A stretch of 14,118 nt of DNA from VAXT01 sp964591295 (GTDB lineage: Bacteria; Actinomycetota; Thermoleophilia; Gaiellales; Gaiellaceae), in NCBI GenBank assembly GCA_964591295.1, contig CAZQAG010000062.1:1-14118 (forward strand), read 5' to 3'. Of the stretch, positions 7,428 to 14,024 are shown in pieces. Positions within the stretch are counted from its first letter, which is position 1; every line of letters begins with the position of its first letter. Below the pieces are notes generated by a model that did no database searches, was not told the DNA's origin, and saw only the letters and a program-made list of their open reading frames with translations. Position numbers and translations under genes: made by a program.

Positions 7428-7542
7428 CGGGGCGCGATGGTCGTTCCGAGGCAAGGACGCAGGGAGCGCCGATAGTAATCACTATCGGCGCGACTGAGGA
7501 CGCGGCCTCGGGGCGAGCAGCGCGTCCCGGTGGCTCAGCCAT
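7396..7542 (-). CDS. Possible 48-residue small ORF within the palindrome
   Basis: An ATG at 7542 follows GGAGGG by 11 nt, just after the fabD stop, and opens 48 codons ending in TAG at 7396-7398. The product would begin MAEPPGRAARPEAASS and has no recognised domain, signal peptide or membrane segment. It overlaps the proposed fabG N-terminus in another frame. It could be a translated leader that carries ribosomes through the hairpin towards fabG, or simply a chance frame in the inverted repeat. No homology is claimed. Confidence 0.2.
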   Translation of the reverse strand: MAEPPGRAARPEAASSVAPIVITIGAPCVLASERPSRPGDEQHSAKPS

Positions 7543-7561
7543 ATTTCGCCAAACCCTCCTA
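7397..7561. repeat. 165-bp imperfect palindrome filling the fabD-fabG junction
   Basis: Left arm 7397-7476 and right arm 7481-7561 are inverted copies: about 60 of 81 aligned columns identical with one 1-nt gap, around a central AATC. The outer 15 bp (TAGGAGGGTTTGGCG) are perfect, and 22 of the outer 25 match. The innermost 11 bp (GCGCCGATAGT) are also perfect. The ends read TA-GGAGGG and CCCTCC-TA, as expected for a terminal-inverted-repeat element with TA target duplications. The fabD stop codon TAG is its right end. Alternatives are a structured regulatory RNA, or a reversed-copy duplication. No transposase is present. Confidence 0.75.
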
Positions 7562-8485
7562 CGCAGCGGAGAGTGTCTCCTCGGCGTTTTCCAAGCCTGC
7601 GAGGTTGTTCACCGAGATCGCCTTCGCGGTCCGGTCGATCCGCTTGACGAGACCCGCAAGCACGTTGCTCGGGCCTACCTCGACGAAGATCTTCACGCCT
7701 TCCTCCACGAGCCCCCGCGCGGCCTGGGTGAAGCGCACCGGCGCCGTCAGCTGCTCGACGAGCAGCGACGCGAACCGCTGTGCCGGCTCGATCCTGGCGG
7801 TGACCGTCGACATGAATGGCGCGATCGGATCGCGGAAGCGAACCCGCTCCACGGCCGGACGGAGCCGATCGGCGGCCCGAGCGACGAGCGGGCTGTGGAA
7901 CGCGCCCGACACCTTCAATTTGATGGTGCGCCGCGCGCCGAGCTCCTCGGCCTTCGCGCAGACCTCGGTCACGGCCTCCTGCGCGCCGGAAACGACGATC
8001 TGGCCCGGGCAGTTGTAGTTCGCCGGCCAGACGCCCTCGATCTCCTCGCAGAGCCGTTCGACGACCTCGTCGTCGAGACCGAGAATCGCAGCCATCGAGC
8101 CGTTGCTGACGCGCGCGGCCTCGGCCATGGCAAGCCCGCGCTCACGGACGAGCGCAATCGACTCGGCTGGGGTCATCGAAGAAGCAGCCGCGAGCGCAGT
8201 GAACTCGCCGACGGAGTGCCCGACGACATAGTCGGGCTCATAGCCGCGAGCGCGCAGGGCTGCGAGCATGGCCAGGCTCGTGGCGACGAGCGCCGGTTGC
8301 TGGACCTCGGTCTCCACGAGCTCCTCGATCGGAGCTTCGAAGCAGAGTCGCTTGAGGTCGAGCCCCGAAGCCTCGCTGCCCTCGCGGAAGACCTCCATCG
8401 CCTCTGGAACTGCTTCGGCGATCTCCCTGCCCATCCCGACTTCGAGGGACCCCTGCCCCGGGAAGCAGAACGCGACCTTACTCAT
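7559..8485 (-). CDS. fabD: Malonyl-CoA:ACP transacylase
   Basis: Loads malonyl from malonyl-CoA onto acyl carrier protein. The 308 residues have the family's usual length and landmarks: FPGQGS at 8-13, the GHSVGE nucleophile elbow with S91, the carboxylate-binding R116 in VRERG, and H197 in GAFHSPL completing the Ser-His pair. The ATG at 8485 overlaps the fabH stop as ATGA, with AAAGGTGG about 7 nt upstream. The frame stays open 17 codons further but without family resemblance. The stop TAG doubles as the terminal bases of the palindrome that separates it from fabG. The C-terminus (LSAA) looks natural rather than truncated, so any insertion here spared the protein. Confidence 0.97.
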   Translation of the reverse strand: MSKVAFCFPGQGSLEVGMGREIAEAVPEAMEVFREGSEASGLDLKRLCFEAPIEELVETEVQQPALVATSLAMLAALRARGYEPDYVVGHSVGEFTALAAASSMTPAESIALVRERGLAMAEAARVSNGSMAAILGLDDEVVERLCEEIEGVWPANYNCPGQIVVSGAQEAVTEVCAKAEELGARRTIKLKVSGAFHSPLVARAADRLRPAVERVRFRDPIAPFMSTVTARIEPAQRFASLLVEQLTAPVRFTQAARGLVEEGVKIFVEVGPSNVLAGLVKRIDRTAKAISVNNLAGLENAEETLSAA

Positions 8486-9507
8486 GCTGTGCCACCTTTC
8501 CCATTCGCCGTCCATTCGATCAGAGCCGAGCCCCACGTGAGGCCGGCCCCCATTCCGGTCATGAGCACGAGCTCGCCGGGTTGAAGACGCCCATCGGTCT
8601 CCGCATCACCGAGGGCAAGCGGGATCGAGCCGGACGAAGTATTGCCGTAGCGGTCCACGTTCACGACCGTACGCTCTTTCGGGATGCCCAGCTTGCGCCG
8701 CGCATGCTCGATGATCCGCACGTTCGCCTGATGAGGGACGTAGACGTCGACCTCGTCGACCGCCACGCCGCACTCGCTGAGCACCTTCTCGGCGGAGTCG
8801 ACGAGCACACGGGTCGCGAACTTGAAAACTTCACGGCCGTTCATTTTGGCGAAGTGCTGCCCCGCTGCAACCGTTTCCGCCGTCGCAGGCGCACGCGAGC
8901 CGCCGGCCGGCATGTACAGCTGGGGGCCGCCGGAGCCGTCCGCGCCGAGCTCGAAGCCGAGGAAGCCGCCCTCGTCGACCCGCTCGAGGACGACGGCGCC
9001 CGCGCCGTCGCCGAAGAGCACGCACGTGCTGCGGTCTGCCCAGTCCACCACCTTCGAGAGCACATCGCCCCCGATGACGAGCGCGTTCCGTGCGAGGCCG
9101 CCCGCAACCATCGCGTGCGCCTGGACGAGCGCGTAGACGAAGCCCGTGCAGCCGGCGGAAAGGTCGTACGCGGCAGCGTCCTTCGCGCCGAGGCGGTCCG
9201 CGAGGATGGCGCCGGTCGATGGGAAGAGCATGTCCGGCGTCACGGTCGCGACGATGATCAGATCGATGGCTGATGCTTCGAGGCCTGCCTGCTCGAGGGC
9301 AGCCTCCGCCGCGGGCAGCGAGACGTCGGAGAGCGCCTCCTCCGGAGCGGCGACGCGGCGCTCCCGAATCCCGGTCCGCTCGACGATCCACTCGTCCGAG
9401 GTGTCGACCATGGCCGCCAGCTCGACGTTGGTCATCACGCGTTCCGGTGTGTGCGAGCCGATGCCGGTGATCGAGATTCGGCCGTTCGCGGTCGCGCTCG
9501 CGATCAC
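8482..9507 (-). CDS. fabH: Beta-ketoacyl-ACP synthase III
   Basis: Starts fatty-acid chains by condensing an acyl-CoA primer with malonyl-ACP. The 341-residue thiolase-fold enzyme has the Cys-His-Asn triad: C120 in SAGCTGF, H259 in VPHQAN and N289 in RYGNTSSGSIP. The N-terminal ITGIGSHTPERVMTN and DTSDEWIVERTGI blocks are textbook FabH. The start is GTG at 9507, overlapping the fabZ stop as GTGA; 100 further open codons upstream are antisense to the fabZ reading and were rejected. The 4-nt overlaps on both sides (with fabZ and fabD) indicate tight coupling. Primer preference (acetyl or branched) cannot be read from the sequence. Confidence 0.97.
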   Translation of the reverse strand: MIASATANGRISITGIGSHTPERVMTNVELAAMVDTSDEWIVERTGIRERRVAAPEEALSDVSLPAAEAALEQAGLEASAIDLIIVATVTPDMLFPSTGAILADRLGAKDAAAYDLSAGCTGFVYALVQAHAMVAGGLARNALVIGGDVLSKVVDWADRSTCVLFGDGAGAVVLERVDEGGFLGFELGADGSGGPQLYMPAGGSRAPATAETVAAGQHFAKMNGREVFKFATRVLVDSAEKVLSECGVAVDEVDVYVPHQANVRIIEHARRKLGIPKERTVVNVDRYGNTSSGSIPLALGDAETDGRLQPGELVLMTGMGAGLTWGSALIEWTANGKGGTA

Positions 9508-9956
9508 GACTGCTCCACCGCGAAGGTCAACGTTCCGCGGGCGGCCAACTCGCCCCCGACGCGGGCCTCCGCCTGGCCCTTGCCGATCGGCCCCCGCGCG
9601 CGGCCGAGGTCGCACGTCAAGACCAACTCGTCGCCCGGCTCGACGATTCGCTTGAAGCGGACGCTGTCGATGCCCGCGAACAGCGCAAGGCGGCCGCGGT
9701 TCTCCTCCTGCGACAGCACCGCAACCGCGCCTGTCTGCGCCATCGCCTCGACGATCAGCACCCCCGGCATGATCGGGCGACCCGGGAAGTGCCCCGCGAA
9801 GTACCACTCGTCGGCGCGAACATGCCGGCGCGCGACGACACGCACCCCCGGCTCCAGCTCGATGACCTCATCGATCAGGAGAAACGGGTCGCGATGCGGC
9901 AGGATCGCCTCGATTTCTGCCTTCCCAAGCGGGGCCTTGGTCTCCACGAGCGGCAA
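9504..9956 (-). CDS. fabZ: 3-hydroxyacyl-ACP dehydratase
   Basis: Dehydrates 3-hydroxyacyl-ACP to the trans-2-enoyl form. The 150 residues form one hot-dog domain with catalytic H56 in AGHFPGRPIMPG and E70 in LIVEAMAQTG, plus the N-terminal ILPHRDPFLLID block. This is FabZ-like length and motif usage, distinct from FabA. It is the first gene of the lipid operon. The TTG at 9956 is the longest start; GTG at 9947 (three codons in) is a serious alternative, since a TACACT (9957-9962, minus strand) could be a -10 box placing transcription start near that GTG, with no ribosome site needed. The birA GTG lies 13 nt away in the opposite direction, leaving almost no room for a leader. Confidence 0.95.
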   Translation of the reverse strand: MPLVETKAPLGKAEIEAILPHRDPFLLIDEVIELEPGVRVVARRHVRADEWYFAGHFPGRPIMPGVLIVEAMAQTGAVAVLSQEENRGRLALFAGIDSVRFKRIVEPGDELVLTCDLGRARGPIGKGQAEARVGGELAARGTLTFAVEQS

Positions 9957-9969
9957 AGTGTAGTCCGGA

Positions 9970-10557
9970 GTGACCGCGTCGCTGTCAGCGGAGTTGGTGG
10001 TTCCACGCCTGCGCGGCAGGTTCGGACGGCCATATCTCTACATGGAGGTCTGTCCTTCGACGCAGAGGCTGTTCGGCCCGGAGCACTCCGAGGGCGCCGT
10101 CGCCGTCGCCGAGGAGCAGACCGAGGGGCGAGGCCGTCTCGGCCGGCAGTGGCTCTCACCCCGTGGCGTAAGCATCCTTTGCTCGATCCTCCTCGAGCCA
10201 CCGGTCGAGACTCGGCTTCTCCCGGAGCTCTCCCTCGTCGCCGGCGAGGCGTGCGCCGAGGCGATCGCTGCGGTGACGGAGCTCGAGCCGGAGATCAAGC
10301 TTCCGAACGACGTCCTGCTCGGCGGCCGCAAGGCCGCCGGCATGCTCGCCGAGGCGCGAGACGGCCGCGTCGTGCTCGGGCTCGGGATCAACGTCAACGT
10401 CCCGCTGGAGGAGCTGCCCGTGGACGTCGATCGACCCGCGACATCGCTGCTCGTCGAGAGCGGCGCCGAGGTCGACCGTGCGGAGCTGCTCGTTGAGCTG
10501 CTCGGCGCGCTGGAGCGTCGCTACGACGAGTGGGTGGCCGAGATTACGGGTAGGTGA
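9970..10557 (+). CDS. birA: Biotin-[acetyl-CoA-carboxylase] ligase, short form
   Basis: Activates biotin with ATP and attaches it to the biotin carrier of acetyl-CoA carboxylase, which supplies the neighbouring fab genes. The 195 residues hold the catalytic domain only: STQR at 30-33, the biotinyl-AMP loop GRGRLGR at 53-59, KLPND at 110-114 (more often WPND), GGRKAAGMLAE at 118-128 and GLGINVN at 137-143. There is no N-terminal DNA-binding domain, so it is not a repressor type. The usual C-terminal SH3-like domain (about 45-50 residues) is absent: the stop comes just after the ERRYDEW helix. The last 14 nt overlap the convergent amidase gene. GTG 9970 is the best start by family alignment, though CGGA directly abuts it and the mRNA may be leaderless. 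Confidence 0.9.
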   Translation: MTASLSAELVVPRLRGRFGRPYLYMEVCPSTQRLFGPEHSEGAVAVAEEQTEGRGRLGRQWLSPRGVSILCSILLEPPVETRLLPELSLVAGEACAEAIAAVTELEPEIKLPNDVLLGGRKAAGMLAEARDGRVVLGLGINVNVPLEELPVDVDRPATSLLVESGAEVDRAELLVELLGALERRYDEWVAEITGR

Positions 10558-12610
10558 TCGCCCGACCGTCGTTTCCGACGAAGTCGCGCGCGACAGCGCG
10601 GAACGTCGAGAAAGCGCCGCCGGAAGAGATCCTGATGCGGCCCGGCGTGAGGCGGCGGCGTGTAACCGTCCGGCTCCCGTCGAACACGACGGTCACGTCC
10701 GCCGGCTCGTTGACCGAGAAGGTCAGCGTCGAGGACGAGACGAGCCGGAGCCTGGGCCCCGTCCGGTCGACCGCGAAGATCACGGTCTGCCGAGTAGTTG
10801 CCACGAGCGATGTCGCACGAAGGTCCGCCCGGTACTCCCGCTCGCCGACGCCACGCCCGAAGCGGCCGTTCCATTCGATCCTCTGCTGACCAGCCTCGAG
10901 CTGGCCGTCGAAGACCTGGCCAATCGCTTTCTTGCCCTGGCGCACGATCAAGGACACACGCGCGGGGCCATTCAGCTGGAAGTTGAAGCGGGTCGTATCG
11001 AGACGACCGTCGCCGTTCGGCGAGAAGACTTGCGGTTCGACACGCAGACCCACCAGCGTCCGGTCGACGACGACCGCGACCGTCGCGGTCGCCTCGATGC
11101 CGAGAGCGTTTCTCGCCGTGAGCACGATCCCGTAACGGCCGTCCGCCAGCCCGAACGCATCCCAGGGGAACTCGTACGACCCCGTGTCCTTCTGCTCCAC
11201 GAAGAGCGTCGTCACAGGCGTCCCTGCCGCGTCGACGACGCTTGCCGTGACGAGGCTCGGCTCCCGCAGGCGATAGCGGATGACGGTCGAGTCGCCGCGG
11301 CGGTCGCCGTTGGGACTGATCAGCGCGGGCCGCGCCAGCGCGGTCACCGAGGCCTGGGTGGAGGTGCCGGCGACGGCCCCGGTCACCGGTCGGACCGACG
11401 GCCCGGCATCGATGGCGTAGAGGTAGCGGCCCGCTGGGACCGTCCTGGCGTCCCACGTCCAATCCACGTACGGACCGATCCCCTGTCCGGTCGCGACAAC
11501 GTTGCCATCGGGCTCGGACACGATCACCGACCAGGGGATCGGGTCGGTGAGCGTCGCCGTGAAATGCACGAACTGACCCGGCGCTCCGGTCGCCACCGGG
11601 AAGTAGATCTTCGGCAGCCCGGTCTGGGAGACGCTCCGAGTGAGGGCCGGCAGCTCTCCGTAGAGCCGGCTTCCCGGACACGCGGTGTAGCCCGTGTCGC
11701 GGTGGCCGGAGATCGTCCGCAGCGTGATGTTCCGGCCTGCAGGGAAGCGCGGGTTGCCGCTCGAGCGCCAGCCGAACGTCGAGAGAGGGTCGGCATGCGC
11801 GACGTCGAGGCGCCACGCGAGCAGGCGAGTCAGCGCGGTGCGCGCCGCGGGCGAAGGCGGATTACCCTCGTAGGTCCCAATCAGCGCGATGCCGGTCGAG
11901 CCCGTGTTGAAGCCCTGGGCGTGGGCGCCGACGACGTTCCGTTCGACCCCTCCGTACCGGCCTTCGAAGACCTGGCCGTACTTGTCGACGAGAAAGTTGT
12001 AACCAACGTCGTCCCACCCGTTCGCGAGCACGTGGTAGCGCTGGATGCCCCGGACGATCGAGGCCGACTGGGCCCTGGTGTACGAGTTCGAGCCGGCGGT
12101 GTGATGGACGAGCGCGTAGCGGAGCGAGTCTGCATAGGTGGGCCGGCCGCGTCGGATCCGCTCGTTCGCCCCCCAGCTCGCCCGCGAGAAGATGAGCGGC
12201 GACCCGGCGATCGAGAGCGCGCGGGCCGAGCGAGCCTTGACCGGGCTCCGCACGTAGTTGGCGCGCACCCGTGTGACGCTTCCGAAGGTCCTCACCTCGA
12301 TCCGGTCCGACGGGCCCGTCCAGTACGGGCTCCCGAGCTGCCAGCCTCGCTTTCGAAGCTCGTGGTTGCCCACGTCAGGCCCATCGTCCTCAGGCGCAGC
12401 ATCACGCCACGGGCTCCATCGCCCGGACACGCCCCGGGTGCGGAACGAGACGGAGCCGCTCCCCTTCCAATGCAAGCCCACGAGATCGAACCGGGCGGGC
12501 GCCTTGTTCACTCCGCGCGGAAGGTCACGCACGACCATGGTCGTCCCGGCGGCGAGCGCGGTCCCGGGAGCGAGGAAGAGAAAAAGCAGGGCGAAACGGA
12601 TGAACTTCAT
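10544..12610 (-). CDS. Secreted N-acetylmuramoyl-L-alanine amidase, PGRP domain plus Ig-like repeats
   Basis: Zinc amidase expected to cut the glycan-peptide bond of peptidoglycan outside the membrane. Signal peptide 1-20 (basic MKFIRF, hydrophobic core, ALA end). An N-terminal beta-rich region (22-125) precedes the PGRP/amidase-2 domain (about 141-325): zinc ligands H169 in VHHTAG, H303 in SGHRD and C311 in ACPG, with Y204 in VGYNF. From 335 on there are about four Ig/FlgD-like beta modules; two open with SPNGD (432-436 and 530-534), the second reading NGDGRLD like a calcium-binding loop. No sortase signal or C-terminal membrane segment, so it is secreted or wall-held by its repeats. The ATG at 12610 has AGAGAGGG 6 nt upstream, but that site is buried in a hairpin. 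The 3' end overlaps birA by 14 nt. Confidence 0.93.
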   Translation of the reverse strand: MKFIRFALLFLFLAPGTALAAGTTMVVRDLPRGVNKAPARFDLVGLHWKGSGSVSFRTRGVSGRWSPWRDAAPEDDGPDVGNHELRKRGWQLGSPYWTGPSDRIEVRTFGSVTRVRANYVRSPVKARSARALSIAGSPLIFSRASWGANERIRRGRPTYADSLRYALVHHTAGSNSYTRAQSASIVRGIQRYHVLANGWDDVGYNFLVDKYGQVFEGRYGGVERNVVGAHAQGFNTGSTGIALIGTYEGNPPSPAARTALTRLLAWRLDVAHADPLSTFGWRSSGNPRFPAGRNITLRTISGHRDTGYTACPGSRLYGELPALTRSVSQTGLPKIYFPVATGAPGQFVHFTATLTDPIPWSVIVSEPDGNVVATGQGIGPYVDWTWDARTVPAGRYLYAIDAGPSVRPVTGAVAGTSTQASVTALARPALISPNGDRRGDSTVIRYRLREPSLVTASVVDAAGTPVTTLFVEQKDTGSYEFPWDAFGLADGRYGIVLTARNALGIEATATVAVVVDRTLVGLRVEPQVFSPNGDGRLDTTRFNFQLNGPARVSLIVRQGKKAIGQVFDGQLEAGQQRIEWNGRFGRGVGEREYRADLRATSLVATTRQTVIFAVDRTGPRLRLVSSSTLTFSVNEPADVTVVFDGSRTVTRRRLTPGRIRISSGGAFSTFRAVARDFVGNDGRAITYP

Positions 12611-12649
12611 GGGCGGCCCTCTCTACGGAAGCAGAGACCGGGGCCGCCC
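12611..12649 (-). promoter_or_regulatory. Hairpin hiding the amidase ribosome-binding site
   Basis: GGGCGGCC (12611-12618) pairs with GGCCGCCC (12642-12649) and TCTCT (12620-12624) with AGAGA (12633-12637), closing an 8-nt loop with a 1-versus-4-nt internal bulge. On the amidase mRNA this stem ends exactly at the ATG and includes the AGAGAGGG Shine-Dalgarno (12617-12624). It should depress translation unless opened. Any ligand or protein is unknown. Confidence 0.5.
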
Positions 12650-12674
12650 TCAAGGCCAAACCCCCGGTCCCAGA

Positions 12675-12680
12675 TAGAAT
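12675..12680 (+). promoter_or_regulatory. -10 box for a leaderless nfeD transcript
   Basis: TAGAAT lies 8 nt before the nfeD GTG (12689), the distance expected if transcription starts on the initiation codon. No ribosome-binding site precedes the GTG, which supports a leaderless mRNA. No good -35 hexamer is seen at the matching distance. The 78-nt gap must also hold the divergent amidase promoter. Confidence 0.45.
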
Positions 12681-12688
12681 CCTTACAA

Positions 12689-14014
12689 GTGAAAGGGCCG
12701 CTTCTGCGGGCATTTCTTCTCGCGCTAACCGCGGCTCTGTTCGTCTGCGCCACTGCCCTAGCTACGCCATCGAACCCACATGTCCTCGCGGTGAAGTTCG
12801 AGAACGACGTCAATCCGGTGACCCAGGACTACGTCAACGGTGAGATCGAGCGCGCGAACCGCGAGAACTTCGACGCAGTTGTGATCCTGCTCGACACGCC
12901 CGGAGGGCTGAGCACTTCGATGCAGAAGATCTACAAGGCAGAGCTTGCGTCGAAGATCCCCGTGGTCGTCTACGTCTCGCCGCCGGGCTCGCGTGCGGCG
13001 TCGGCAGGAGTCTGGATCGGCCAGGCGGCGGACATCCTCGCGATGGCGCCACAGACGAACATCGGCTCGTCGACTCCCATCAACGTCGGCGGCGGCGACA
13101 TCGCCAAGGACCTCCGGCGCAAAGTCGTGAACGACGCTGCGGCCTCTCTCCGCGAGCTCGCGCGAACACATGGACGCAACGTCAAGTGGGCCGACGCAGC
13201 CGTCCGCAAGGGCGAGAACCTCGGCGCGAGCGAAGCGCTCGAGCAGAACGTGATCGACGTAATGGCGCCGAACCTCCCTGCGCTCCTCGACAAGCTCGAC
13301 GGTCGCAAGACGGTGCCGAAGAACCTCGTCCTCCACACAGCGAATGCGCAGATCACGACGGTCGACATGTCCCTCTGGAAGAAGATCCTGGACACGCTGA
13401 TCGATCCGAACCTGATCGTCCTCTTCATGTCGATCGGGACGCTAGGCCTCGTCGTCGAGCTCTGGAACCCGGGGCTGATCTTCCCCGGGACGATGGGGGC
13501 GATCTTCCTCATCCTCGGGCTCTTCGGGCTCCAGGTCCTGCCGATCAGCGTGGCGGGGCTCTTGCTGATGCTGCTCGCCTTCTCCTTCTTCGCCGCGGAG
13601 GCCTTCGTCCCGAGTCACGGTGCACTCACCGTCGCGGGATCAGTCTGCTTCGTCATCGGAGCACTACTCCTCTTCGAGCCGGCCGGCGACACGTACAAGG
13701 TCTCGTTGCCCGCGGTCCTCGCGATCGCAGCCACGCTCACTGCGACGATGGCCGTCGTCGCCTTCAAGATCGTTCAGGTGCGGGGCGCGCCGGTCGTGAC
13801 CGGCAAGAGCGAGCTCATCGGCCAGGTGGGCGTCGTTCGGCAAGCGCTCGATCCCGAGGGACTCGTGTTCGTCCACGGAGAGCTCTGGCGGGCCCGAACC
13901 GAGGGAGATCCGCTGCCGCCCGGTACCACGGTGCAGGTCAACGGAATCGAGGACGGGCTCGTTCTCGAGGTCGCCCGAGCGGAGCCCGCAGCCGCGGCGC
14001 AGCCTGTGACATAG
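12689..14014 (+). CDS. nfeD: NfeD-family membrane protease (ClpP-class serine protease)
   Basis: Long-form NfeD, 441 residues: signal/anchor helix 1-26; ClpP/SppA-like protease domain about 30-215 with TPGGLSTSM at 70-78 and PPGSRAASAG at 98-107 (probable nucleophile S105; K145 in RRKVVNDAAA as probable base); then about five membrane helices (roughly 240-258, 262-283, 286-306, 313-331, 340-362); and a C-terminal OB-like NfeD domain (about 366-430). In characterised relatives the protease cleaves the hydrophobic tail of the slipin/stomatin partner and is linked to membrane quality control. That partner starts 10 nt downstream. The GTG at 12689 immediately precedes a proper signal-like segment. 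A stop-free frame extends about 2.2 kb further upstream but is antisense to the amidase and not part of this protein. Confidence 0.93.
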   Translation: MKGPLLRAFLLALTAALFVCATALATPSNPHVLAVKFENDVNPVTQDYVNGEIERANRENFDAVVILLDTPGGLSTSMQKIYKAELASKIPVVVYVSPPGSRAASAGVWIGQAADILAMAPQTNIGSSTPINVGGGDIAKDLRRKVVNDAAASLRELARTHGRNVKWADAAVRKGENLGASEALEQNVIDVMAPNLPALLDKLDGRKTVPKNLVLHTANAQITTVDMSLWKKILDTLIDPNLIVLFMSIGTLGLVVELWNPGLIFPGTMGAIFLILGLFGLQVLPISVAGLLLMLLAFSFFAAEAFVPSHGALTVAGSVCFVIGALLLFEPAGDTYKVSLPAVLAIAATLTATMAVVAFKIVQVRGAPVVTGKSELIGQVGVVRQALDPEGLVFVHGELWRARTEGDPLPPGTTVQVNGIEDGLVLEVARAEPAAAAQPVT

Positions 14015-14024
14015 GATCTCTGCC

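Noticed and set aside
7466..7491. Intrinsic terminator between fabD and fabG
   Set aside because: The 11-bp stem is strong but has no T-tract, and it is just the tip of the larger palindrome; termination here would cut off fabG through accA.
7406..8584. A 392-codon plus-strand frame opposite fabD and the palindrome
   Set aside because: The minus strand encodes FabD with catalytic motifs; the plus frame has no recognisable features.
12651..12666. GGGTTTGGC shared between the amidase leader and the palindrome ends
   Set aside because: A 9-base match only; flanking bases do not align, so probably chance.
10478..14014. A 1178-codon plus-strand open frame
   Set aside because: Only the last 441 codons (from GTG 12689) encode a protein (NfeD). 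The rest is antisense to the amidase, low-complexity Arg/Pro/Asp-rich and without any family pattern; high GC keeps such frames open.
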